Below, piece after piece: positions 7,715-14,055 of a stretch of 35,343 nucleotides of DNA. Location: NCBI GenBank assembly GCA_015059445.1, contig SVAK01000009.1:1-35343 (forward strand), in the 5' to 3' direction. How positions within the stretch are numbered: the stretch's first letter is position 1; every line of letters starts with the position of its first letter. Below the pieces are notes generated by a model. It saw nothing but the letters and a program-made list of their open reading frames with translations, did no database searches and was not told the DNA's origin. The position numbers and the translations under genes are program-made. The stretch comes from Bacillota bacterium. Its GTDB lineage: Bacteria > Bacillota_I > Bacilli_A > RF39 > UBA660.

Positions 7715-8442
7715 TCAAACTCCTTTAAAATTTCTTCCAATTCCCCAAGTTTTTCAGTATCTTGTTTCTTTTCGGTATTTTTGTCATACCACTCAGGTAC
7801 TTTTGTTTTTGATTTAAACCATTGTTCCCTGATTGATTTTCGTAAAACTAAATTGAAATTTGTATATTTGTTTTTGTTATTGTTACTTTCGATATATTCA
7901 TCTAAAAGTACAATTTGATTAATTACAAATTCTTCGCCATAATCACTAACCAATCTTGCATATTCATCATCAGTTAATACAACACGCTTAAAAGTTCCGT
8001 ATTTTCTTTTTTCTTTTATATTTTCTTTTTTATTATATTTATTATCTTTATTATCTTTGTTATTAGTTGTTACTCGTGTGTTACTCGTGTGTTGGTCGTG
8101 TGTTATCGGTGTGTTATTCGTTTGTTGCTCGCATTGATACTTATCGTAGTTTTTTATTGTTATTATTGAATATTGGCGATTATTTTCGATTGTTAAATTA
8201 TCAGTTTTCTTTAAATGTGCTAGTGATGTTCTTACTTGTTGAATAGTTAAACCTGTTTCACTAGATAGTGACTTATAACTAGTCATAAAAGAACCTCTTT
8301 TAATTAAAATTCCATCGTACCAATTATCTTCCCAATTAGCTCTTAACAAACAATGTACCCACAACCTAGTATCATTAATATTGCTATACCATTCCCATTC
8401 TTTTATAATTCTTCTATGCAATAAAATAAATCCTTCATTCAT
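7711..8442 (-). CDS. Replication initiator / replisome-organizer-like protein
   Basis: 243 residues from the ATG at 8442, chosen for its GGAGAG site and because family members begin close to this point (NEGFILLHRRIIKEWEWY); an ATG at 8472 adds ten residues. The N-terminal winged helix (residues about 30-110: GSFMTSYKSLSSETGLTIQQVRTSLAHLKK) is typical of Bacillota phage replication proteins. A low-complexity N/T/K linker about 115-155 follows, then a helical C-terminal domain with IREQWFK. The linker DNA contains six 11-bp iterons, so the gene probably carries the origin that its product binds, as lambda O does. No helicase or loader gene is seen, so host DnaB is presumably recruited. Confidence 0.82.
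   Translation of the reverse strand: MNEGFILLHRRIIKEWEWYSNINDTRLWVHCLLRANWEDNWYDGILIKRGSFMTSYKSLSSETGLTIQQVRTSLAHLKKTDNLTIENNRQYSIITIKNYDKYQCEQQTNNTPITHDQHTSNTRVTTNNKDNKDNKYNKKENIKEKRKYGTFKRVVLTDDEYARLVSDYGEEFVINQIVLLDEYIESNNNKNKYTNFNLVLRKSIREQWFKSKTKVPEWYDKNTEKKQDTEKLGELEEILKEFE
8068..8133. repeat. ori: Six tandem 11-bp iterons, probable origin of replication
   Basis: Consecutive 11-bp units at 8068, 8079, 8090, 8101, 8112 and 8123, consensus TGTTACTCGTG on the plus strand (for example TGTTACTCGTG twice, then TGTTGGTCGTG, TGTTATCGGTG, TGTTATTCGTT, TGTTGCTCGCA). The period is 11, not a multiple of 3, so the protein encoded across it does not repeat; this points to selection on DNA. One unit per helical turn fits cooperative initiator binding. 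A very AT-rich stretch (8000-8066) adjoins it and could be the unwinding element. Confidence 0.82.
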
Positions 8443-8485
8443 GTTCTCTCCATTGTTCACCAAAACTTGCATTATCCCCTTTTTA

Positions 8486-8501
8486 GTGCTATAATTAGCA
8501 C
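8486..8501. promoter_or_regulatory. Palindrome upstream of the replication gene
   Basis: GTGCTATAATTAGCAC, a perfect inverted repeat with 6-bp arms, 44 bp upstream of the initiator ATG. It could be an operator or an mRNA hairpin. It is unlike the TGGCA operators of the switch region, so if it binds a protein it is a different one. Confidence 0.4.
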
Positions 8502-8530
8502 ATAATAATTTTTGTTAAATTATTTAATTA

Positions 8531-8568
8531 GTGTGCTTTCCCTTATTGTATTTAGGCACACTTTTTTT
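8531..8568 (+). terminator. Hairpin terminator in the plus orientation
   Basis: GTGTGC (8531-8536) pairs with GCACAC (8556-8561) and is followed by seven T on the plus strand. The loop is long (19 nt). It would stop plus-strand transcription heading into the switch region; no plus-strand gene lies just upstream, so it may guard against antisense reading. Confidence 0.45.
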
Positions 8569-8578
8569 ATTTAAATAA

Positions 8579-8692
8579 TTAATCTTCATCTGCACTCCTA
8601 ATACTATATTTGATTTTCACTTGATTTTTATCTTCTACAATCTTTATTAATGTAGAGAAAAATCTTTCTATACTTTCTTCGCTTAATGTCAT
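8579..8692 (-). CDS. 37-aa protein, function unknown
   Basis: ATG at 8692, eight bases after AGGAG; TAA at 8579-8581. The product begins MTLSEESIERFFSTLIKIV and ends SADED. It lies between the Cro-like gene and the replication gene in the early operon. It loosely resembles the start of the 52-aa protein at 13077-13235 (LS.E...RF). Small but with good start signals. Confidence 0.6.
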   Translation of the reverse strand: MTLSEESIERFFSTLIKIVEDKNQVKIKYSIRSADED

Positions 8693-8757
8693 TTCATCAT
8701 CTCCTAATTAATCTTATTCGACATTTTTCTTTTTAGTTGGTAGCTTTAAATTGTTTT

Positions 8758-8994
8758 TTATTCCTCTCTTGGCATTTTGCCATATATTAAGTTAAAAAAA
8801 TATATAGTATCAATATCATATATATCCAAAATTTTTAATAACTGACCAACTTCTAATGTAGATGGATTATTCTCGTATTTTCTAAATGTTTCACGATGTA
8901 TTTTTAATTTATTAGCCATATCCTCTAAACTATAACCCTTTTCTGCTCTAATTCCTTTAAGCTTTCCAGATATATTAGTTAATATATTTTCCAT
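8758..8994 (-). CDS. Cro-like XRE-family regulator
   Basis: 78 residues from the ATG at 8994, seven bases after AAAGGAG; a longer reading from 9045 would cross the promoter. Helix-turn-helix of the XRE type: KLKGIRAEKGYSLEDMANKLKIHRETFRKYENN, then a short helical tail. First gene of the leftward early operon and divergent from the larger XRE repressor at 9127, so it is placed like Cro. Its promoter contains a palindromic operator in the spacer, implying autorepression, and another copy of that operator lies in its own last codons. Confidence 0.85.
   Translation of the reverse strand: MENILTNISGKLKGIRAEKGYSLEDMANKLKIHRETFRKYENNPSTLEVGQLLKILDIYDIDTIYFFNLIYGKMPREE
8770..8782. promoter_or_regulatory. 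Operator-like palindrome inside the 3' end of the Cro-like gene
   Basis: TGGCA-TTT-TGCCA, the same inverted repeat as the operator in the promoter at 9025-9039 (5-bp arms, 3-bp centre). It encodes the tail of the Cro-like protein, about 255 bp from the promoter operator. A repressor bound at both could loop the DNA. Confidence 0.6.
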
Positions 8995-9016
8995 TCTTTT
9001 TCTCCTTTCACTAATA

Positions 9017-9045
9017 ATTATACTATGGCAAAATGCCATTGTCAA
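9017..9045 (-). promoter_or_regulatory. Early leftward promoter, consensus sigma-A type
   Basis: On the minus strand TTGACA (9040-9045), a 17-bp spacer, then TATAAT (9017-9022): a perfect consensus promoter. It starts transcription about 15-20 bp upstream of the Cro-like ATG and should drive the early operon. The spacer is filled by the palindrome at 9025-9039, so a bound regulator would block polymerase. Confidence 0.9.
9025..9039. promoter_or_regulatory. Operator in the early promoter spacer
   Basis: ATGGCA-AAA-TGCCAT, a perfect palindrome with 6-bp arms lying exactly between the -35 and -10 boxes of the leftward promoter. Likely site for the CI-like and Cro-like XRE proteins. Confidence 0.85.
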
Positions 9046-9053
9046 TAAAAATA

Positions 9054-9066
9054 TGGCAAATTGTCA
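9054..9066. promoter_or_regulatory. Second operator, near the repressor promoter
   Basis: TGGCA-AAT-TGTCA, matching the operator consensus TGGCAnnnTGCCA at 9 of 10 arm positions. Its centre is 29 bp from that of the first operator (just under three helical turns), and it ends eight bp upstream of the -35 box of the rightward promoter, a place from which a repressor could either activate or block its own transcription. Confidence 0.7.
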
Positions 9067-9074
9067 AAAAATAA

Positions 9075-9103
9075 TTGTAAAATGTTTGTTTTTATTGTAT
9101 AAT
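9075..9103 (+). promoter_or_regulatory. Rightward promoter of the repressor gene
   Basis: TTGTAA (9075-9080), 17-bp spacer, TATAAT (9098-9103), followed by AAAGGAGG and the ATG at 9127. The -35 box is weaker than that of the facing promoter, the usual asymmetry between lysogeny and early lytic promoters. Confidence 0.75.
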
Positions 9104-9126
9104 AAAATTGAGAAAGGAGGAGTATA

Positions 9127-9516
9127 ATGGTCAACAATGAAAATTTTACTAATAAGAATGTAAAATATTTGAGGGAAACAAATAATATACCACAATCTAA
9201 ATTAGCAAAAGACTTAAAAATTGATCAATCTACCTTAGCAAAATGGGAAAACAGCACAAGACAAATAACATTAGATTGGGCTATAAAAATATCAGATTAT
9301 TTTAAAATTGGAATTGGTGATTTTATTTCAAAAGACTTGCATATTAAAACTATCTCTAGTATTCCGACAACAGATGAGGAATATAAAGAAATATTAAAAG
9401 AAAAAGGTCTTATGGACGAAAATGAAAATATAGATAAAGAAGATTTTAAAAAGTTAATAGAATTTGCAGTTGCAAATAAAGATTATTTAATAAAAAAGGA
9501 TGAAACTAAGGAGTAA
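9127..9516 (+). CDS. CI-like XRE-family repressor
   Basis: 129 residues after a strong AAAGGAGG. XRE helix-turn-helix in residues about 10-65 (VKYLRETNNIPQSKLAKDL, DQSTLAKWENSTRQ). The C-terminal half is acidic and helical (EEYKEILKEKGL, EDFKKLIEFAVANKDYL) and shows no S24/LexA-type peptidase. Release of repression is therefore unlikely to be by RecA-stimulated self-cleavage; an antirepressor or metallopeptidase mechanism would be needed, and none is obvious here. First gene of the rightward lysogeny operon, divergent from the Cro-like gene. Confidence 0.87.
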   Translation: MVNNENFTNKNVKYLRETNNIPQSKLAKDLKIDQSTLAKWENSTRQITLDWAIKISDYFKIGIGDFISKDLHIKTISSIPTTDEEYKEILKEKGLMDENENIDKEDFKKLIEFAVANKDYLIKKDETKE

Positions 9517-9519
9517 ATA

Positions 9520-9897
9520 ATGAGAAAGGTTTTGGCATATTTTATTGCCATAATTGGGTGGTTAGGTGGAATTTTTTTAGGAACAATATGGGCATTATTG
9601 TATGGTGGATATCAACAAAATAACGTTATTGATTTACCAACCTTAATAATGGAGAATATTTTACCTGCAATTGTCAGTGTTTATTTATCAAATTATTTAT
9701 TTGAAAAAATATATCCAACAAATGATATTAATTTCGATTTACATAAAAAAATAATCAACATTTTATTGATTATTAACTATTCTTTTATTTTATGTGAAAC
9801 AATATATTTTAAAAATTATAGTAATATCATTTATGTAATTACCGGTATAATATATTCTGGTTATAATATTATTAATAATCAAAGAATAGAGAACTAA
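9520..9897 (+). CDS. Four-helix membrane protein next to the repressor
   Basis: 125 residues starting three bases after the repressor stop, with its AAGGAG inside the repressor's last codons, so the two are co-expressed in the lysogen. Hydrophobic segments at about 4-28, 42-62, 80-97 and 100-117 predict four transmembrane helices. No family recognised. A membrane protein co-transcribed with the immunity repressor fits superinfection exclusion or another lysogenic-conversion role; that is inference from position. Confidence 0.75.
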   Translation: MRKVLAYFIAIIGWLGGIFLGTIWALLYGGYQQNNVIDLPTLIMENILPAIVSVYLSNYLFEKIYPTNDINFDLHKKIINILLIINYSFILCETIYFKNYSNIIYVITGIIYSGYNIINNQRIEN

Positions 9898-9910
9898 TAG
9901 AAGTTCTCTA
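9887..9910 (+). repeat. Hairpin overlapping the membrane-protein stop
   Basis: TAGAGAAC and GTTCTCTA form a perfect 8-bp stem around an 8-nt loop that contains the stop codon. There is no T-run, so it is a weak or non-intrinsic terminator or an mRNA-stabilising hairpin. Confidence 0.5.
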
Positions 9911-10087
9911 CCAAAATGAAATATAATGAAATATTTATGTTGTGTTTACTGAGTGTCATTATCAAATCATCGTATTTCAAAACAACCACCCCTATTCTAT
10001 TATAAATAGAAAATGTGGTTTTGGTAAAATTTGGTTAAAAACACGAAATGTATTTTTAATAAATAAGAAGAAAAGGAGGTCAATCAA

Positions 10088-10693
10088 ATGAAAAAAAATA
10101 TTTTATATTTGGAACTAGGTTGTTTTGCATTAATTATTGTTGGTTTTATAATATTTGGAACAAATGATGATTTAGGAGCAGTTTTTATTGTTTTAGCACT
10201 TATGACAATGGTTTTTGGACCACTATTTATGTTACTCGGAAAATACGCTAACAAGAAAAAATTAGAAGCTAATGAATTAAAGGAAAAATATAATTTGGAT
10301 GAAAATTTATGGAACATTATAATAAAAAATAAATTTGCGGTAAACGAAACACAAAAATTATTATTAATTAATGGCGAAAATTATTCATTCAACGATATAT
10401 TAGATGCGGAATTATTAGAAGATGATAATTCTATCATTAAATCAAGTTTAATAGGAACTGCGGCAAAAGGCTTTATGTTTGGAATGCCAGGATTATTATC
10501 AAGCTCAAAAAAACAAAAAAAAGTTTGCGAAAAATTGCAACTAAAAATAACCATTAAAGATTTATCTAATCCCGTCCAATACATTAATTTTATAAATTCA
10601 AGAATACAAAAAAATAGTTATATATATAAAAATGCTTATGAAAACGCACAAAAATGCATTTCAATAATAAATATTATTGTAAATAATAAATAA
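10088..10693 (+). CDS. Two-helix membrane protein with a cytoplasmic domain, lysogeny module
   Basis: 201 residues after AAAAGGAGG. Two N-terminal transmembrane helices (about 5-25 and 30-50), a basic hinge (KYANKKK), then a soluble domain: KLLLINGENYSFNDILDAELLEDD, a glycine-rich turn (IGTAAKGFMFGMPGLLSSSKKQKK), LQLKITIKDLSNPVQYINFINS and a C-terminal helix. This layout is familiar in Bacillota prophages beside the repressor or integrase, where the soluble part resembles bacterial PH-like domains found with SHOCT motifs. Function is not established; exclusion or membrane-stress sensing are guesses. Confidence 0.75.
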   Translation: MKKNILYLELGCFALIIVGFIIFGTNDDLGAVFIVLALMTMVFGPLFMLLGKYANKKKLEANELKEKYNLDENLWNIIIKNKFAVNETQKLLLINGENYSFNDILDAELLEDDNSIIKSSLIGTAAKGFMFGMPGLLSSSKKQKKVCEKLQLKITIKDLSNPVQYINFINSRIQKNSYIYKNAYENAQKCISIINIIVNNK

Positions 10694-10724
10694 AAAAAAG
10701 ACCTCGTACTGCGAATACGAGATC
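10692..10724 (-). terminator. Terminator in the minus orientation within the plus-strand lysogeny module
   Basis: CTCGTA (10703-10708) pairs with TACGAG (10716-10721), and the minus-strand product is followed by eight T (A-run at 10692-10699). It faces against the surrounding plus-strand genes, so it would stop antisense transcripts coming from the integrase side before they reach the membrane-protein and repressor genes. On the plus strand it lacks a T-run. Confidence 0.6.
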
Positions 10725-10756
10725 AAAATGAAAAACTACTTAGCTACCAACTAAAA

Positions 10757-10815
10757 CTATAAAATTATAGGTGTTTTCACATACAATGATATAGGAGCTT
10801 TTCTATATTATTGTA
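10757..10815. repeat. Two inverted repeats upstream of the HNH-integrase genes (attP candidate)
   Basis: A small palindrome CTATAA-AA-TTATAG at 10757-10770 is followed by a 13-bp inverted repeat: TACAATGATATAG at 10782-10794 against CTATATTATTGTA at 10803-10815, one mismatch, 8-nt centre GAGCTTTT. No T-run follows, so a terminator is unlikely. Serine-integrase attP sites are short imperfect inverted repeats near the integrase gene. Here the HNH gene separates the site from the integrase, so the assignment is tentative. Confidence 0.4.
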
Positions 10816-10889
10816 TCTAAAATTCAAATAAAAATCAATATTTTAAACAGAAAAATATTGTAGAAAAATAGGAAGGAAAATTTACAATA

Positions 10890-11333
10890 ATGAGAGAAGA
10901 AATATGGAAAGACATTAAAAATTATGAAGGATTTTACCAAATATCAAATTATGGCAGAGTAAAGTCAGTCGAAAGGATAAGAAAAGGAAAAACAAACCAA
11001 ATTTATTTACAAAAAGAAAGAATATTAAAGCAACATTTAAATAAAAAAACAGGATATTATCAAGTTTATTTAACTAAAAATTCTGTTCCAAAATTATTTC
11101 TTTGCCACAGGTTAGTTGCTAAAGCATTTATAAAAAACTCCAATAACAAAGTGTTTGTTAACCATATTGATGGTAATAAAAAAAATAATATAGCCGACAA
11201 TTTAGAATGGTGCACACATAGTGAAAATATTCAACATGCCTATAATAATAACTTAATTTCTAGGACAAAAAATAGGTTTTATTATTCTCGTCATAAAAAA
11301 GACATAAAATTAATCGAAAAGGAAGTGTTATAA
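10890..11333 (+). CDS. NUMOD4-HNH endonuclease upstream of the integrase
   Basis: 147 residues. NUMOD4 at the N-terminus (EEIWKDIKNYEGFYQISNYGR), then the HNH core: CHRLVAKAFIKN, FVNHIDGNKKNN, NLEWCTHSENIQHAYNN. It lacks the NUMOD1-type C-terminus with the TAGGYKWKY end of the other two NUMOD4 proteins and finishes in a short basic tail, so it is a shorter variant or has lost that module. Its stop overlaps the integrase start (TAATG), tying integrase translation to it. Confidence 0.9.
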   Translation: MREEIWKDIKNYEGFYQISNYGRVKSVERIRKGKTNQIYLQKERILKQHLNKKTGYYQVYLTKNSVPKLFLCHRLVAKAFIKNSNNKVFVNHIDGNKKNNIADNLEWCTHSENIQHAYNNNLISRTKNRFYYSRHKKDIKLIEKEVL

Positions 11334-12703
11334 TGAAAGAAATAAAGAGAGTTGCATTATATATAAGAGTGTCTACTGAACATCAAGTTAAAGAAGGAGA
11401 TTCACTTGAAGCACAAGAAAATGCACTATTAGAATATTGTAATAAATATAACTACATAGTAGTAGATAAATATATTGATGGTGGAGAATCAGGACAAAAA
11501 ATAAAAAGAACTAATCTACAAAGAATGTTAGATGATGTTAAGCAAGATAAAATAGATTTAATACTAATGACTAAATTAGATAGATGGTTTAGAAATATTG
11601 GCGATTTTTATAAAGTAATAGAAATAATAAAAAAGCACAAAACCGACTGGAAAACAATATGGGAAGACTATGACACTACTACTGCCAGTGGTGAGTTTTG
11701 GCTTAATATGAGCCTTTCTATGGGACAATTAGAAGCTAAAAGAACTAGTGAAAGAATTAATAGTGTATTTGATTATAAATATAACGTGCAAAAGACTGTA
11801 TGTACAGGTCAGCCACCTTATGGTTATAAAATTTCAGAAGATAAAAAACTAGTTATTGATGAAAAAGAGGCACAAAACATAGTTAAATTATTTGAATATT
11901 ATGCCAAAACCAACAATCTAAATGAAACTGCCAATTGGTTTAAAGAAAATTGTGAAAATAAAAGTACCTGTGTCATAAAAAAATATTTAAGAAATCCAGC
12001 ATATATCGGTAAATTTGTTAGAACTAAAACTAAAGAAACAATAGATGATTATTGTCCAGCGATAATTAGTGAGGAGTTGTGGAATAACGTGCAAAGATTA
12101 ATCAAGATAAATGTAAAAAAACAAATACCAGATCCAAATAGAAAAAAACACAATAGTGAACCATATATATTTTCTGGTTTACTAATATGCAAAGAATGTG
12201 GTCATACATTAAATGGTAAAACCAACTCTAATTCAAAACACTACTATAATTGTCGATACCACTACTTTAAAAAATGTGATAATAAAAAATGCATAAACGA
12301 AAGATGGTTAGAACAACATTTGTTAAATGAAATTATACCAATATTAAAAAATAGAAAATTACAAATTGTTAACATCAATGATAATCAACAAGAAATAGTA
12401 GACAATAGTCAACAACTAAAAACTAAATTAAAAAAATTAACTAACCTATATTTAGAAAACATGGTTGATTTAGATTATTACAAGGAAGAATATCTACTTA
12501 TTAATAGTCAACTAGAAAAAATCAAATGTCAAAAAGACAATCAGAATAAATTAGATTATTCATATATAGATAACTTTTTAAATAGTAATTTCCTTGATAT
12601 ATATAGCAATTTAGATAATTTAGAGAAAAGAAGGCTATGGTCTAGTATAATAGATAATGTTGAAATACTTGATTATGACAATATAAAAATAAACGTGTAT
12701 TAA
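11333..12703 (+). CDS. int: Large serine recombinase (integrase)
   Basis: 456 residues. Resolvase-type catalytic domain with YIRVSTEHQ, nucleophile S14, and MTKLDRWFRN; then the recombinase domain (GQPPYGYKI, about 155-250, including CVIKKYLRNPAYIGKF), a zinc ribbon (CKEC, later CRYHYFKKC) near 285-320, and a leucine-rich coiled-coil region about 345-410. This is the usual order and size for phage integrases of the large serine family. It would join attP to a host attB without supercoiling; excision would need a directionality factor, and no candidate is obvious. Last large gene of the lysogeny operon. Confidence 0.96.
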   Translation: MKEIKRVALYIRVSTEHQVKEGDSLEAQENALLEYCNKYNYIVVDKYIDGGESGQKIKRTNLQRMLDDVKQDKIDLILMTKLDRWFRNIGDFYKVIEIIKKHKTDWKTIWEDYDTTTASGEFWLNMSLSMGQLEAKRTSERINSVFDYKYNVQKTVCTGQPPYGYKISEDKKLVIDEKEAQNIVKLFEYYAKTNNLNETANWFKENCENKSTCVIKKYLRNPAYIGKFVRTKTKETIDDYCPAIISEELWNNVQRLIKINVKKQIPDPNRKKHNSEPYIFSGLLICKECGHTLNGKTNSNSKHYYNCRYHYFKKCDNKKCINERWLEQHLLNEIIPILKNRKLQIVNINDNQQEIVDNSQQLKTKLKKLTNLYLENMVDLDYYKEEYLLINSQLEKIKCQKDNQNKLDYSYIDNFLNSNFLDIYSNLDNLEKRRLWSSIIDNVEILDYDNIKINVY

Positions 12704-12708
12704 CTTGA

Positions 12709-12753
12709 ATAGTCCTGAAGGGCTATGTTAGTTGATACACTCATTAGGAGTGT
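12709..12753 (+). repeat. Two hairpins between the integrase and the small HNH gene
   Basis: ATAGTCC-TGAA-GGGCTAT (12709-12726) and ACACTC-ATTAG-GAGTGT (12737-12753). The second contains the AGGAG of the following gene in its loop and right arm, 12 bases from the ATG, so folding could hide the ribosome site. Neither has a T-run. Confidence 0.55.
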
Positions 12754-12762
12754 GTTAAAAAA

Positions 12763-13080
12763 ATGGAAATACCAAAGAAAGTAAGAGAAGAACTAGACAA
12801 AATATACGAAGCTTATGATAACCAAGCATATATAATTGATTATAAAGGACAATACCTACCAAAGAAAAGCGACGTATTCACAATAAGACACTATCATCAT
12901 ATAGATAGAGATAGGTCCAACAATGAATTATGGAATCTAGTGCCTCTATCATACCAAGATCATATTATAGAAATACATAGTAAAAATAATCAAATCGTAA
13001 AACAAGCAATATACGATTTTATGATAGAACGTTATCCAGAACATGAAGAACATTATCGTAAGTACTTATTAAACGATTAA
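12763..13080 (+). CDS. Small HNH-fold protein downstream of the integrase
   Basis: 105 residues. The core RHYHHIDRDRSNNELWNLVPLSYQDHIIEIHSK matches the HNH beta-beta-alpha pattern (HH, N in NLVPL, and H in the last helix). The N-terminal part (YLPKKSDVF) lacks zinc cysteines. It ends in a terminator shared with the 52-aa minus-strand gene. Either a minimal HNH nuclease or a degenerate one. Confidence 0.78.
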   Translation: MEIPKKVREELDKIYEAYDNQAYIIDYKGQYLPKKSDVFTIRHYHHIDRDRSNNELWNLVPLSYQDHIIEIHSKNNQIVKQAIYDFMIERYPEHEEHYRKYLLND

Positions 13081-13235
13081 AGGAACTCAGCGACGAGTTC
13101 CTTTTTAACGTCAAATATAATTACTGAATTAATTACAATTGTAATTACATTCTTCTTTTCAATTAGAATTACTGACTTAGCTTTTATTTCAAATACTTCA
13201 GTAAATCTTTTTAATTGTTCACTACTTAACTTCAT
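13077..13235 (-). CDS. Possible 52-aa protein
   Basis: ATG at 13235 after AAAGGGGGA; TAA at 13077-13079, overlapping the stop of the plus-strand HNH gene. Begins MKLSSEQLKRFTEVFEIKAK and continues with a beta-rich hydrophobic stretch (VITIVINSVIIFDV). Its last codons run through the plus-strand terminator, which is odd for a real gene. TATAAT lies 25-30 bp upstream. Its first residues resemble those of the 37-aa protein near the replication gene. Moderate support only. Confidence 0.4.
   Translation of the reverse strand: MKLSSEQLKRFTEVFEIKAKSVILIEKKNVITIVINSVIIFDVKKELVAEFL
13081..13106 (+). terminator. Terminator of the lysogeny operon
   Basis: AGGAACTC-AGCGAC-GAGTTCCT followed by a T-run on the plus strand, directly after the TAA of the HNH gene. 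A textbook intrinsic terminator. Confidence 0.9.
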
Positions 13236-13306
13236 ATTTCCCCCTTTTGTGATATCATTATATCATTTTGGAGTGTCATATTTTGTCGAAATTTGTAGGA
13301 TAAATA

Positions 13307-13337
13307 AAAAAAAAGAGATAAGCTTTTGCAACTTATC
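13307..13337 (-). terminator. Terminator of the toxin-antitoxin operon
   Basis: GATAAG (13317-13322) and CTTATC (13332-13337) with a 9-nt loop; on the minus strand the stem is followed by a T-rich run (A-run at about 13307-13315). It overlaps the stop of the membrane-protein gene. Confidence 0.85.
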
Positions 13338-14055
13338 CATTAATTACATTAACATTAAGTATATTTGGATCATTATATACATATATCATAGTAAAGATTA
13401 ATATAGCTAGTGTTACAAACGTAATTATTCCATAAAAAATTATGGCTATTATATTATTAAAATTATCTTTTCTAAATAAACAATTTATAAATACAATAAA
13501 CGTTATTCCCAACCAAACTATTCCAAATATAAACAAAGGTATAAATATTGGACTGATACTATCTATTCCAGTAATACCAGCTGATATAAAACTTACAGAT
13601 GCAATTATTGAAATAACAGTAGCACCAATTCCTTCAAATTTATTTTCTAAACCATTTAATTTCTGATTATTAGTATTCAATTCACTAGAATAATTATCTA
13701 TTCGTTTCGATAAAATATCATTTTTAATTTCAAGCAAATCGTTTTTAATTTTATAATAATTATGTCTTAATCTTTCGAACTTATTTTTATTACTAAATTC
13801 TTCACTATCACAAAATTTAATTATAAATTCAATAAAATCGATATTAACTTTTTCTTTTTTTCTAAACTTATTAAGTTCATCTTCTTGTTTTTCAATAGTA
13901 TTTTGCTTCGATACCACAAACAAATAATTCAAAATTCTTTCAGATTCATTATACCAATGTTCGATGTTTTCATCAATTTTAGTAAATATTAATTCTGTGG
14001 TTTTACTAAGTACACTATCGATATTTTTTTTAGCTTTACTTTTACTAGTTGCCAT
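13333..14055 (-). CDS. Membrane protein, putative toxin partner of the Panacea antitoxin
   Basis: 240 residues. The N-terminal two thirds are charged and helical with coiled-coil character (KQEDELNKFRKKEK, LLEIKNDILSKRIDNYSSEL). The C-terminus has three transmembrane helices (about 148-168, 172-195 and 202-228). Its ATG overlaps the end of the PanA gene by 11 bp, the arrangement of a coupled two-gene toxin-antitoxin operon, and a shared terminator follows. Family knowledge: Panacea-domain antitoxins pair with unrelated toxins, some of them membrane proteins. I do not recognise this toxin family, so the assignment rests on context and topology. Confidence 0.6.
   Translation of the reverse strand: MATSKSKAKKNIDSVLSKTTELIFTKIDENIEHWYNESERILNYLFVVSKQNTIEKQEDELNKFRKKEKVNIDFIEFIIKFCDSEEFSNKNKFERLRHNYYKIKNDLLEIKNDILSKRIDNYSSELNTNNQKLNGLENKFEGIGATVISIIASVSFISAGITGIDSISPIFIPLFIFGIVWLGITFIVFINCLFRKDNFNNIIAIIFYGIITFVTLAILIFTMIYVYNDPNILNVNVING

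Noticed and set aside
8061-8133. Iteron block as a CRISPR array
   Set aside because: The units are contiguous 11-mers without spacers and lie within a coding gene; they fit origin iterons.
10084-10584. Minus-strand open frames opposite the two-helix membrane protein
   Set aside because: The plus-strand gene has a strong SD and coherent topology; the antisense frames have none.
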